A stretch of DNA of 64,000 nt from Sva-07 sp963793335 (lineage in GTDB: Bacteria; Actinomycetota; Acidimicrobiia; Acidimicrobiales; Ilumatobacteraceae): positions 434,001 through 498,000 of the forward strand of contig CAWBZS010000001.1 in the NCBI GenBank assembly GCA_963793335.1, written 5' to 3'. Positions 24,231 to 32,369 of the stretch are shown here, one piece after another. The notes beneath the pieces were generated by a model. It was not told the origin of the DNA. It made no database searches and saw only the letters and a list, made by a program, of their open reading frames with translations. The position numbers and the translations under genes are program-made. Within the stretch, counting starts at the first letter, position 1, and every line of letters begins with the position of its first letter.

Positions 24231-26783
24231 ATGGGAGCCACACCGGCCGATGCCGCCGAACTCGACCCGTTCCGACTGCCGACCGACGTCCGCCCGACCC
24301 GGTACGACGTCCGACTTCGACCGATGCTGTCCGAGGCAGCGTTCGTCGGCACGGTGCGCATCGAACTCGATGTCGACACGTCGACCGGCCTGCTCGTGCT
24401 CAATGCCGCCGAGCTCGACATCAGCTCATGCGAAGTCGACGGACAACCGGCTCCGTGGCGCCTCGATGACGCCACCGAGCGCCTGATCGTGACGCCGACG
24501 GCACCTGTCGCGGCCGGCACCACCGTCCTCACCATCACGTTCGAGGGGGTGCTCAACGACAAGCTTCGTGGCTTCTACCGCAGCACCTACGTCGACGAGC
24601 AGGGCGTCGAGCAGGTGATCGCCTGCACCCAGATGCAGGCCACCGATTGCAGGCGGGCGTTTCCCTGCTGGGACGAGCCGGCGTTCAAGGCGGTGTTCGG
24701 CGTCACGCTCGACGTCGACGACGGCCTGACGGCGATCTCGAACAGCCCCGAGATCGATCGAGCGCTCGTCGAGGGGCGCAACGTGATCACGTTCGCCGAC
24801 ACCATGGTGATGAGCAGCTACCTGGTGGCATTCGTGGTCGGACGCCTCGACATGACCGACCCCATCGATGTCGACGGCACACCGCTGCGAATCGTGCACG
24901 TGCCGGGCAAGCGTCACCTGACCGGGTTCGGCGAGGATGTCGGAGCCTTCTGCCTGCGATGGTTCCAGGAGTACTACGGCATCGCCTACCCCGGAGACAA
25001 GGTCGACCTGGTGGCACTGCCCGATTTCGCCGCCGGCGCCATGGAGAACCTCGGATGCATCACGTTCCGTGAGAGCCTGCTGCTGGTCGACCCGACCGCA
25101 AGCACCCAGAACGAACGCCAGCTGGTGGCCGACGTGGTCGCACACGAGTTGGCCCACATGTGGTTCGGCGACCTCGTGACCATGCGCTGGTGGAACGGCA
25201 TCTGGCTCAACGAGGCATTCGCCACGTTCATGGAGGTCGCTGCATGCGAGGCCTACCGCCCGGATTGGCAGCGGTGGACGTCGTTCGGCGTCGAGCGCAG
25301 CGTCGCATTCGACACCGACTCGCTGCTGAGCACCCGCTCGGTCGAGTTCGAGGTGCGATCCCCCGCCGACTGCGAAGGCATGTTCGACGTGCTCACCTAC
25401 CAGAAGGGCGGCGCACTCCTGCGCATGCTGGAGCAGTACCTCGGCGAGAGCCGCTTTCGTGACGGCGTCAACCACTACCTCAACACCCACGCATACGCGA
25501 ACACCGAGACCAACGACCTGTGGGACGCCATCGAGGCGACCTCCGGCGAACCGGTGCGACGAATCATGGATTCGTGGATCTGGCAGCCCGGCTATCCACT
25601 GGTGAGCGCATCGATCGTCGACGACACCCTCGTGTTGCGCCAGCAACGGTTCCTCTTCGACGCATCGAGCCGCGACCCCCTCGACCCACAGACGTGGGCC
25701 GTCCCCGTCCACATCCGTCACGGCGACACCACCACGACGCTGCTCCTCGACACCGAGACTGCGAGCCTCGATCTGTCGGCCTCGCCCGATTCCGCAGTGA
25801 TCGTCAACGCCGGGGGGCACGGCTTCTACCGGGTCGCCTACTCCGACGAGCTCCGCGAGCGGATCGACGGCACGACGCTGCGCACCCTCTCCACGCTGGA
25901 GCGCTACAACCTCGTCGACGACGCATGGTCGGCCACCGTCGCCGGGGAGATGTCGGCGGGGCAGCTGGTCAGCTTCCTGCACGGCTTCATCGAAGAAGAC
26001 GAGCACGCGGTCTGGCAGGCGATCACGATCGCGCTGCGGGGTGTGGGTCGGGTGCTCGACGATGGGCCGCAGCTCGATGCGTTCCGATCCACGGTGCGAC
26101 ACCTCACCACGCCGGCGCTCGTCGCGCTCGGCGAACCGTCGGATGACGAATCCGATCTCGATCGCAAGCTTCGCGGCCTGCTGGTGAGCACCGCCGGCGT
26201 GCTCGGCAACGACGTCGAGGTGCAGGCACGGTGTCGCGAGTGGTTCGAGGCTGCGCGTGGTGATTCGACTGCGGTCGACCCCGAGCTGATCTCGGCAGCG
26301 ACCAGCGTGGTGGCGGCCACCGGCGACGCTTCGACCTATGACGTCATGCGCGAGCGGTTCCAGACGGCTCGTACTCCGCAGGAGCAGCTCCGCAACCTCT
26401 TCGCACTCGCCGAGTTCGACGACGAATCGCTGGTGCTGGCCACGTGCGAGTTCGCGATGAGCGAGTCGGTGAAGACCCAGAACGCGCCGTTCCTGCTTCG
26501 AGCTGCGATCGCCAACCGCCGGCACGGCGCCGCGGCGTGGCGTTTCGTGCGTGACCGGTGGGACGACGCGACCGACCGATTCCCCAGCAACACCATTGTT
26601 CGCATGGTCGACTCGGTGAAGCTGTTGACCACTGCCGAGTCGGTGGCTGAGACCGCCTCGTTCTTCGAGCAGCACCCCATCGAGCAGGCGTCGAAGACCC
26701 TCGAGCAGATCCTCGAACGCCAGCGGATCAATGCCGCATTTCGCGCACGCGAAGCTGGCCGATTCGGCGGCGTCGCGTCCTGA
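24231..26783 (+). CDS. pepN: Aminopeptidase N, M1 family metallopeptidase
   Basis: An 850-residue M1 aminopeptidase. The substrate-binding GAMENLG motif and the zinc motif HELAHMWFGD, followed 18 residues on by NEAFATF (third ligand Glu), are all present, with a catalytic Tyr region and an ERAP1-like C-terminal helical domain. TQMQATDCRRAFPCWDEP is the usual N-terminal domain signature. It removes N-terminal residues from peptides in the cytosol; no signal peptide is seen. TACCGT at 24218-24223 supports the ATG. A long reading frame on the opposite strand is only a shadow of its codon bias. Confidence 0.95.
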   Translation: MGATPADAAELDPFRLPTDVRPTRYDVRLRPMLSEAAFVGTVRIELDVDTSTGLLVLNAAELDISSCEVDGQPAPWRLDDATERLIVTPTAPVAAGTTVLTITFEGVLNDKLRGFYRSTYVDEQGVEQVIACTQMQATDCRRAFPCWDEPAFKAVFGVTLDVDDGLTAISNSPEIDRALVEGRNVITFADTMVMSSYLVAFVVGRLDMTDPIDVDGTPLRIVHVPGKRHLTGFGEDVGAFCLRWFQEYYGIAYPGDKVDLVALPDFAAGAMENLGCITFRESLLLVDPTASTQNERQLVADVVAHELAHMWFGDLVTMRWWNGIWLNEAFATFMEVAACEAYRPDWQRWTSFGVERSVAFDTDSLLSTRSVEFEVRSPADCEGMFDVLTYQKGGALLRMLEQYLGESRFRDGVNHYLNTHAYANTETNDLWDAIEATSGEPVRRIMDSWIWQPGYPLVSASIVDDTLVLRQQRFLFDASSRDPLDPQTWAVPVHIRHGDTTTTLLLDTETASLDLSASPDSAVIVNAGGHGFYRVAYSDELRERIDGTTLRTLSTLERYNLVDDAWSATVAGEMSAGQLVSFLHGFIEEDEHAVWQAITIALRGVGRVLDDGPQLDAFRSTVRHLTTPALVALGEPSDDESDLDRKLRGLLVSTAGVLGNDVEVQARCREWFEAARGDSTAVDPELISAATSVVAATGDASTYDVMRERFQTARTPQEQLRNLFALAEFDDESLVLATCEFAMSESVKTQNAPFLLRAAIANRRHGAAAWRFVRDRWDDATDRFPSNTIVRMVDSVKLLTTAESVAETASFFEQHPIEQASKTLEQILERQRINAAFRAREAGRFGGVAS

Positions 26784-26784
26784 C

Positions 26785-26820
26785 GTCGACCGGCCGTCGA
26801 CGGCCATCGACCGGCCATCG
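26785..26820. repeat. Hairpin-forming repeats after pepN
   Basis: The 40 bases after the pepN stop repeat CGACCGGCC and CGACGGCC units: GTCGAC (26785-26790) and GTCGAC (26796-26801) can pair around CGGCC, and ATCGACCGGCCATCG follows. Together they could act as a terminator. The 95 bases beyond it, up to the next gene, hold its promoter region, where I see no clear TANNNT box. Confidence 0.45.
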
Positions 26821-26914
26821 CTGCCAGATCACTCATCCGGATTCGACTGGGCGCCGTAGAGATGCAAGACGACGGGAACAGCTCGTCGTCGAACACCTTC
26901 GAAAGGACCACACG

Positions 26915-27754
26915 ATGAAGAAGCTCCTCGCAGGCGCAGCGGTACTCGCTGCCACACTGCTCGCTGCCCCCGCCGGCATGACGAGCGCCCAGTCGGAGAC
27001 ACAGGTGATGTTGCTCCACGGCATCCCCGACACCGCGGTCGACGTCGCCGTCGACGGCAGCGTCGTGATCGAAGGCTTCGAGTTCGGCGACATGCAGGAC
27101 CTGACTGCGTTTGCCGGCCAGACCCTCAACAACCTCGAGGTGCTCCTCGCCGGTACCGACACCGTGGCCATCGGGCCGGTCGAAGCCTTCGACGTGCCCG
27201 GCTCCGGGAACTGGACGGTCGTTGCCCACCTCGACGCCGACGGCCAGCCGACGATCACCCCGTTCGAGAACGACACCTCGGCGGTCGATGCGGGCCAGGG
27301 TCGCCTGACCGTTCGCCACACTGCGGCCGCTCCGGCCGTCGACATCGTCCTCGGCGATGCCCGGCCCGTGGTCGACCTGTCGAACCCGAACGAGCAGGCA
27401 CTGCCGCTGCCCGCTGGTGAAGTCGCCGGTGCCGAGATCGCTCCGACCGGTGGCGATCCGATCGCCGATGTGCCGACCGTCAACGTCGTCGCCGACGAGA
27501 ACCTGATCGTGTACGCCGTTGGTTCACTCTCCGACGACACGTTCACGTTCCTCACCCAGACCGTCACCATCGAAGCTGCGGCCGGTGACGCCGCAGCGAC
27601 CGGTGATGGCACACCGGCACCCACCGAGGTGAACACCGGCGGTGAGCTCGGCGCAACCTCCGGTTCGTCGCTCACGCTGTTCGCCGCAGCCGCGGGCCTC
27701 TTCGCCCTCGCCGGTGGCGCAGCGGTGCTGCGTCGTCGGACGGTCGAATCCTGA
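26915..27754 (+). CDS. Surface-anchored DUF4397 domain protein
   Basis: The 279-residue protein has a signal peptide ending near TSAQS, two DUF4397-type beta units (VMLLHGIPDTAVDVAVDGS and LTVRHTAAAPAVDIVLGD), an acidic Ala/Thr linker and a C-terminal sorting-like tail: ELGATSG, a hydrophobic stretch (LFAAAAGLFALAGGAAVL) and RRRTVES. The tail has the three-part form of a sortase substrate, though the pentapeptide is not LPxTG. The sortase gene 42 bases downstream makes it the likely partner. A GAAAGGA ribosome site lies before the ATG. DUF4397 proteins are surface proteins of unknown role. Confidence 0.82.
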   Translation: MKKLLAGAAVLAATLLAAPAGMTSAQSETQVMLLHGIPDTAVDVAVDGSVVIEGFEFGDMQDLTAFAGQTLNNLEVLLAGTDTVAIGPVEAFDVPGSGNWTVVAHLDADGQPTITPFENDTSAVDAGQGRLTVRHTAAAPAVDIVLGDARPVVDLSNPNEQALPLPAGEVAGAEIAPTGGDPIADVPTVNVVADENLIVYAVGSLSDDTFTFLTQTVTIEAAAGDAAATGDGTPAPTEVNTGGELGATSGSSLTLFAAAAGLFALAGGAAVLRRRTVES

Positions 27755-27796
27755 CCCGAGGCCTGAGCGCTCCGCCGACCCTGCACCCGTGATCAC

Positions 27797-28630
27797 GTGA
27801 ACGACCGTCCCACCCCCTCCCCCGAACACCAGGGACGGTCGTCGCGTGGCCGGGTGCGCTCGACGAGCACCATCGTCATCGTCGCCGCACTCCTCGCTGG
27901 GGGCGCACTGGCCGTTGCCGGTGTCGTCTCCCGAGGAGGCGGCGACGACGTCGTCGTCCTCCAGGTCGACGATGCCGTCACGAACACCATCCCCTCGACG
28001 GTGCCACCGCGATCGACGGTCGACGAGTTCCCCGCGCCGACACCACCAACACCGCCGACCACCCAGGCGGCACCGTCACCTCGCCCTCCCGGCACCTCGC
28101 GCGCTGCCTCGGCGCCGCCAGCGGTGTCGCCGCTCGCCGAGCAGGTCGGGGCCCGCTACAGCGCACTTCCCGAGGTGATCACGCCTCGATCACGCCCCGT
28201 CGGCCTACAGATCGAGTCGATCGACGTCGCGTCGTATCCGGTCAGGCCGGTCGGGCTCGAACCCGATGGCCAGATGGAGATCCCCGACGAGACCGAGATC
28301 GGCTGGTATCAGTACGGAGCGACGGCCGGCCAGCCCGGGGCCACCGTCCTGGCAGCTCATGTCTCGTGGAATCGCACGTCCGGGCCGTTCGCGCTGCTGG
28401 GCAACGTCGAGCCCGGCGACATGGTCGAGGTCGAGCTCGACGACGGCACCGTCCGCCGCTACGAGGTCATCGAACGCGCCGTGTACGGCAAACAGGAGCT
28501 GCCGTCGGAGCGCATCTGGCGGACCTCGGGTGACGAAACCCTGGTGTTGATCACCTGCGGCGGCGACTACAACCCGGACATCCGCCGGTACCGCGAGAAC
28601 ATCGTGGTGTACGCGGTGCCGGTGGGCTGA
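27797..28630 (+). CDS. Sortase (class E/F-like)
   Basis: The 277-residue protein has an N-terminal membrane segment (about residues 24-45), a Pro/Thr-rich linker and a sortase domain. VLAAHVSWNRTSGPFALLGN carries the catalytic His, TLVLITCGGDYNPDIRRYR the catalytic Cys and Arg, and IGWYQYGATAGQPGATV is typical of the actinobacterial class F group. It sits outside the membrane and joins surface proteins to the wall or to each other. It lies 42 bases after the DUF4397 gene, its probable substrate. The GTG start follows GATCAC with no strong Shine-Dalgarno. Confidence 0.87.
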   Translation: MNDRPTPSPEHQGRSSRGRVRSTSTIVIVAALLAGGALAVAGVVSRGGGDDVVVLQVDDAVTNTIPSTVPPRSTVDEFPAPTPPTPPTTQAAPSPRPPGTSRAASAPPAVSPLAEQVGARYSALPEVITPRSRPVGLQIESIDVASYPVRPVGLEPDGQMEIPDETEIGWYQYGATAGQPGATVLAAHVSWNRTSGPFALLGNVEPGDMVEVELDDGTVRRYEVIERAVYGKQELPSERIWRTSGDETLVLITCGGDYNPDIRRYRENIVVYAVPVG

Positions 28631-28631
28631 C

Positions 28632-29429
28632 TCAGCGCTTCACCAGCTCCCAGGCCTGCTCCGAGGGGAACCGCTTGGCCCACGCCGCCGGCACCGAGAA
28701 CTCGGCCCCCTCGGCAGTGCCGGGCGCCTGGATCTCGTGGAAACCCACGACGTCGAAGCCCACTCGATCGAACAGTCGCATCCACGCCGAGATCTCCAGG
28801 TTGAACTCGATGCCACCGGGGTCGACCGCTGCCTCGGTCCAGTCGAACTGCGACATGCCGAAGTAGGACTGCTCGAGGGTGAGCCCGACCGGCGACGCCC
28901 CGTCCGGTGGCAGACACGACATCGCAAACGGGTGGTTCCCGAGGAAGGTCAGGCGACCACCCGAACGCAGCAGTCGGTGCGCTTCGGGAATCCACCGTGC
29001 CGGATCGCACCAGATCGCCGCGCCGTACTCGCTGATGGCGAGATCGAACGAGGCGTCGGCTTGCGGCACGGATTCGGCGTTGCCGTGCACCCACTCGATG
29101 TCGTCGATGCCATGTGTCGCAGCGAGCTGCCGGGCGGTGGCCAACTGCGCCTCCGCGTTGTCGATGGCGTACACCGACGCACCGCGGCGACGCATCCACG
29201 CCGACACGTACCCGGTGCCGCACCCGAGCTCGATCGCTCGCTGTCCGTGCAGCTCGTCGGCGAGCAATGTCAGCTCCGAGTTCGGGATGCCCCACATGCC
29301 CCAGGTCGGCTCAGCTTGCGCCCACGCACGCTCGCCGGGCGCGACCCACTTCGGTGCGTCGGCGTCCCAGAGGCGCCGGTTCTCGGCGACGTGGTCGGGC
29401 AGCGTGTCTTCCGGGGCTGGTTCCGTCAT
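28632..29429 (-). CDS. SAM-dependent methyltransferase
   Basis: A 265-residue class I methyltransferase. RAIELGCGTGYVSAWMRRRG is motif I (GxGxG), VYAIDNAEAQL motif II, and AISEYGAAIWCDPARWIPEA and LLRSGGRLTFLGNHP motifs IV-VI of the Methyltransf_11 type. It has no membrane segment. The acceptor is unknown; small molecules are typical of this group. It ends one base after the convergent sortase stop, and its ATG overlaps by four bases the stop of the membrane protein gene upstream, so the two are co-translated. Confidence 0.87.
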   Translation of the reverse strand: MTEPAPEDTLPDHVAENRRLWDADAPKWVAPGERAWAQAEPTWGMWGIPNSELTLLADELHGQRAIELGCGTGYVSAWMRRRGASVYAIDNAEAQLATARQLAATHGIDDIEWVHGNAESVPQADASFDLAISEYGAAIWCDPARWIPEAHRLLRSGGRLTFLGNHPFAMSCLPPDGASPVGLTLEQSYFGMSQFDWTEAAVDPGGIEFNLEISAWMRLFDRVGFDVVGFHEIQAPGTAEGAEFSVPAAWAKRFPSEQAWELVKR

Positions 29430-30016
29430 CGGTCAGCTGCCGGCCTCGATGCGTCCGCAACGAAGCGCCGGGCCAGACGTTCGGAGAACCCGCCGATCAC
29501 TGCCCACAGCGAGGCGGTCTGACCGTCGGCGTTGACCACGTTCTGGGTGTCCGACTGCAGCACGACCACGAGCACGAGCGCAGCGAGCGCCGCAAACACG
29601 ATACGGAACAGCAACTCGTCGGTCTGATCGGCCTCGCCCCGCGACGTCATGCGCCCGCCGCCGAGGACGATCGACACCATCGCGCCGGCGACGGCGAGCC
29701 CGAGCACCGTGATGTAGGCGCCGAGCGAGTCGAGGACATCACCGCTGTCCGACGGTGCCAGTCCGGCCAACGCTGCGAAACCTCCCAGCGTCAGCACTGC
29801 GAGCAGCGCCGCGGTGTAGCGCTGCAGCGCCGTGCGGGGCCAACGGCGGGTCGGAGCCGCCACCGGGCGGGGCGGCGGCGGCCAGACGGTGACTGCCGCC
29901 GGCACGAGACCGGCGCTGTCGACCTTCGGCCGGCCGCTGCTCGGGTCGGAACTCGTCGCCACTGCGTCGATGACCTGGCGCGTTGCCTGGTCGGGCGGAT
30001 CGAGAAACGGGTTCAT
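29426..30016 (-). CDS. Membrane protein of unknown function
   Basis: This 196-residue protein has a soluble Pro-rich N-terminal part followed by three or four membrane segments (TALQRYTAALLAVLTLGGFA, LGAYITVLGLAVAGAMVSIV, ELLFRIVFAALAALVLVVVL) and a basic C-terminus. I do not recognise a family. It starts 20 bases from the tRNA gene on the same strand and overlaps the methyltransferase start by four bases. Confidence 0.65.
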   Translation of the reverse strand: MNPFLDPPDQATRQVIDAVATSSDPSSGRPKVDSAGLVPAAVTVWPPPPRPVAAPTRRWPRTALQRYTAALLAVLTLGGFAALAGLAPSDSGDVLDSLGAYITVLGLAVAGAMVSIVLGGGRMTSRGEADQTDELLFRIVFAALAALVLVVVLQSDTQNVVNADGQTASLWAVIGGFSERLARRFVADASRPAADR

Positions 30017-30036
30017 CACACTCCGATGTCGTGGGG

Positions 30037-30109
30037 TGGAGCTAAAGGGAATCGAACCCTTGACCTCGTCATTGCGAACGACGCGCTCTACCAACTGAGC
30101 TATAGCCCC
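30037..30109 (-). tRNA. tRNA-Ala (anticodon CGC)
   Basis: The minus strand gives a complete cloverleaf: acceptor GGGGCTA/TAGCTCC with the G3-U70 pair that identifies alanine tRNAs, D-arm GCTCAGTTGGTAGAGC, anticodon stem CGTCG/TGACG with loop TTCGCAA (anticodon CGC, reading GCG), T-arm with GGTTCGATTCC, and discriminator A. CCA is not encoded. It lies between the GlpR/SepX-like gene and the membrane protein gene. Confidence 0.95.
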
Positions 30110-30158
30110 AAATGCCTCGCCGAGTGTACCGGCGCCGTGCGGCGCTGCGGTTGCCGGA

Positions 30159-30857
30159 TCAACGACGCTGTTCGAACCAACCGTCGTCGGCAGTGTCGCG
30201 TCGGCGCAACTGAGCGAGTTGGTAGACGTAGCCACACGTCGCCAGGAACGACAACGCGAAGACGTACAACAACACGGTCGACGACGTGGTCATCGCGAGG
30301 AACAGCGTGCATGCAGTGACCACGACGAGGAGGAACAACACGTTGCCCCGGCGACGCCGGACCTCGCTGCGCGGGTCGAGCGGTCGTCCGTGTCGCGGCG
30401 CACCGGCTCGGTCGCCGCCACGCGGACGGTCAGCGTTGGCGCTCCGCTCGGGATGCGACTGCCGATCCATGTGGGTCTGGCGGTGGGGACGTTCGTGCGA
30501 TCCGCTCGGGTCGCCGTGGCTGCGATAGACCGGCGCGCCGGGATGGCCGTCATGGTGCCGACTGCTGACCGCCGGCATGCGCTGACGGCCGCTCGGGGTA
30601 CCGTGCAACGACGCTTGCCGATGATGTGCATGCCCCGGTCGTCCGGCGGCAGCCGGGCGCTGCAGCGGTGACGACTGGGTGAGCGGTCGTCCAATCGTGC
30701 GCATTCGGGGGTTCGACGAGCTCTGGAGGGTGCTCAGCTGACGTCGAAAGTCCGTGACCGACGAGTTGGGCCGATTCTCGACCCTCGATCGGAGCAATGG
30801 CGGGATGACGACCGCTGCCCAAACGGCGGCGACGACGATGATGACGAGTTGGGTCAT
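30159..30857 (-). CDS. GlpR/SepX-like membrane protein (cell division and polar growth)
   Basis: The 232-residue protein has one N-terminal membrane segment with WAAVVIPPLLRSR, a following NSSVTDFRRQLSTLQ helix, a long His/Arg/Pro-rich disordered linker and two C-terminal membrane segments (VLFLLVVVTACTLFLA and TVLLYVFALSFLATCGYVY). This layout and the WAAxxxPxxLR...S...FRxxLxxL pattern match the actinobacterial GlpR/SepX proteins. GlpR binds the gephyrin-like MoeA paralogue Glp at the septum in corynebacteria, and SepX is a Streptomyces divisome protein. The glp/moeA and galU genes lie 2.5-5 kb away on the same strand, the usual neighbourhood. Sequence similarity beyond the helices is weak, so this is a context-supported call. 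Confidence 0.68.
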   Translation of the reverse strand: MTQLVIIVVAAVWAAVVIPPLLRSRVENRPNSSVTDFRRQLSTLQSSSNPRMRTIGRPLTQSSPLQRPAAAGRPGHAHHRQASLHGTPSGRQRMPAVSSRHHDGHPGAPVYRSHGDPSGSHERPHRQTHMDRQSHPERSANADRPRGGDRAGAPRHGRPLDPRSEVRRRRGNVLFLLVVVTACTLFLAMTTSSTVLLYVFALSFLATCGYVYQLAQLRRRDTADDGWFEQRR

Positions 30858-30902
30858 GTGGGGGACTCAGTCGAGAAGTGGTTCATGGTGTGGAAACGAC
30901 AT

Positions 30903-30923
30903 CGCGTCGGGGAGTCCGACGCG
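30903..30923 (-). terminator. Hairpin after moaC
   Basis: CGCGTCGG (30903-30910) pairs perfectly with CCGACGCG (30916-30923) around five bases. It lies downstream of moaC and before the GlpR-like gene on the same strand, in a 124-base gap that must also hold the promoter of the latter. Confidence 0.55.
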
Positions 30924-30981
30924 TTGTATGACGATTCTACGACGTTTGTGACGATGGATGCAATGATCACTGCGACGTCGG

Positions 30982-31476
30982 TCACAGCTCAGTCGCTTCG
31001 TCATCACGCCGATACACGCCCGAACGGCCGCCGGTCTTCTCCCAGAGCGCAAGTTCACCGATCACCATCGCCCGGTCGGCCGACTTGCACATGTCGTACA
31101 CGGTGAGAGCAGCAACCGAACAAGCATGCAGCGCTTCCATCTCGACGCCGGTGCGATCGACGGTGTCCACGTGCACCTCGATGGCCACGAAGTCGTCGCC
31201 GATCTCGAAGTTCACCGACACTGCGCCCACCAGGAGCGGATGGCAGAGCGGAATCGTGTCCGCCGTGCGCTTCGCCGCCTGGATGCCGGCCACCCTCGCG
31301 ACCGACAGCACGTCGCCCTTCTTCACTTCCCGATTCGCGATCGCCGCGGTCGTCTCGGGCTTCATGAAGACTTTGCAGCGCGCCACCGCCCGGCGATGCG
31401 TCGGGTCCTTGGGCGTGACGTCGACCATGCGGGCCCGCCCCAGCGGATCGAGATGGGTGAAGGAGAGATCGCTCAT
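30982..31476 (-). CDS. moaC: Cyclic pyranopterin monophosphate synthase
   Basis: The 164-residue protein is MoaC, which turns the 3',8-cyclo-GTP made by MoaA into cyclic pyranopterin monophosphate, the first stable precursor of molybdenum cofactor. It shows RMVDVTPKDPTHRRAVA, IPLCHPLLVGAVSVNF, VDTVDRTGVEMEALHACSVA, MCKSADRAM and EKTGGRSGVYRR, all conserved, including the active-site Lys and Asp. The start at 31476 discards a long non-conserved extension. It shares a divergent intergenic region with the gene at 31536. Together with moaA, glp/moeA and the MocA-like gene, it supplies cofactor for the cox-type enzyme. Confidence 0.95.
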   Translation of the reverse strand: MSDLSFTHLDPLGRARMVDVTPKDPTHRRAVARCKVFMKPETTAAIANREVKKGDVLSVARVAGIQAAKRTADTIPLCHPLLVGAVSVNFEIGDDFVAIEVHVDTVDRTGVEMEALHACSVAALTVYDMCKSADRAMVIGELALWEKTGGRSGVYRRDDEATEL

Positions 31477-31535
31477 GTCGATCGACACGCTAGTCGGACG
31501 GGCTGTCGCCGGGCGGCTCGATGTACCGTCGAGCC

Positions 31536-32361
31536 ATGACCGCCACCTCGTCACCGGGCATCCCGCCCCAGCCAGACCCGCTCCCCTACGACGCGCTCGG
31601 GCCACCTTCGAACCGACGCCGTGCGGTTCCTCGAGATCGTCACCGACCACGGGGTCGGCCACCAGGTGCCGTCGTGCCCCGGCTGGAACCTCGGCGATCT
31701 GGCCTGGCACCTCGGCAACGTGTGGAACCGATGGGGTCGAATCGTCGCCGATGGCATCACGACGCTCGACGGAGTGACCGCGATCGAGACGTCGGAGCGC
31801 CCGTCGAGCGACCTGCTGCTGATCGACTGGGTGACCGCTGCCCACACCGCGATGTACTCCGCCCTCACCCGGGCGAGCGACGACGTCGAGGTGTGGTCGT
31901 GGACGGGCGTGGCGCAACCGGTGTCGTGGGTCCACCGCCGAATGACCCAGGAGACGGCAGTCCATCGGTGGGACGCAGCGAACGCAGTCGGCGTCCCCTA
32001 CGAGATTCCCGTTGCCGTCGCCGCCGACGGCATCGACGAGTTCCTGATGTGGTTCGCCGCTCGCCGGCCGAACAGCAACGCACTCCCGGTGGCCGGCAGC
32101 GTCCACCTCCACTGCACCGACACCGACGCCGATGTGGCCGAAGGAGCCGACGATCGCTCGGCGGCGAACGGCGAGTGGATGGTCACCCAACTCGACGAAT
32201 CGGGTATCCGCTTCACACGGGAGCACGCCAAGGGCGACGCCGCGGTTCGAGGCCGAGCGAACGACCTCCTTCTGTGGCTCTGGCGCCGCGACGCCGGCCC
32301 GGTGGAACTCCTCGGCGACACCGCCGTCGCCGAACGCTTCCGCGCATTTCCCGATCTCTGA
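31536..32361 (+). CDS. Maleylpyruvate isomerase/mycothiol-type (MDMPI) family protein, apparent +1 frameshift
   Basis: The part from 31621 reads HQVPSCPGWNLGDLAWHLGN and QPVSWVHRRMTQETAVHRWD, which are the N-terminal DinB-like fold with the His ligands of the actinobacterial maleylpyruvate isomerase family, followed by a C-terminal SCP2-like domain (GSVHLHCTDTDADVAEG). TACCGT at 31524-31529 ends six bases before the ATG at 31536, but that frame reads PLPYDALGPP and then leaves the family pattern, while the next frame reads HLRTDAVRFLEIV. Removing one base in the GGG at 31599-31601 or the TT at 31604-31605 gives a 274-residue protein. Without correction, translation could begin at GTG 31621. 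The family includes mycothiol-dependent enzymes. Confidence 0.75.
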
Positions 32362-32369
32362 TCGCGCGA

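Noticed and set aside
24426..26807. A 793-codon open frame antisense to pepN
   Set aside because: It mirrors the codon bias of a clearly conserved M1 peptidase, has no recognisable domain and no promoter, so it is a shadow.
30037..30109. A protein frame extending through the tRNA gene into the membrane protein gene
   Set aside because: The tRNA-Ala cloverleaf is complete, so the longer start at 30235 for the membrane protein was dropped in favour of the ATG at 30016.
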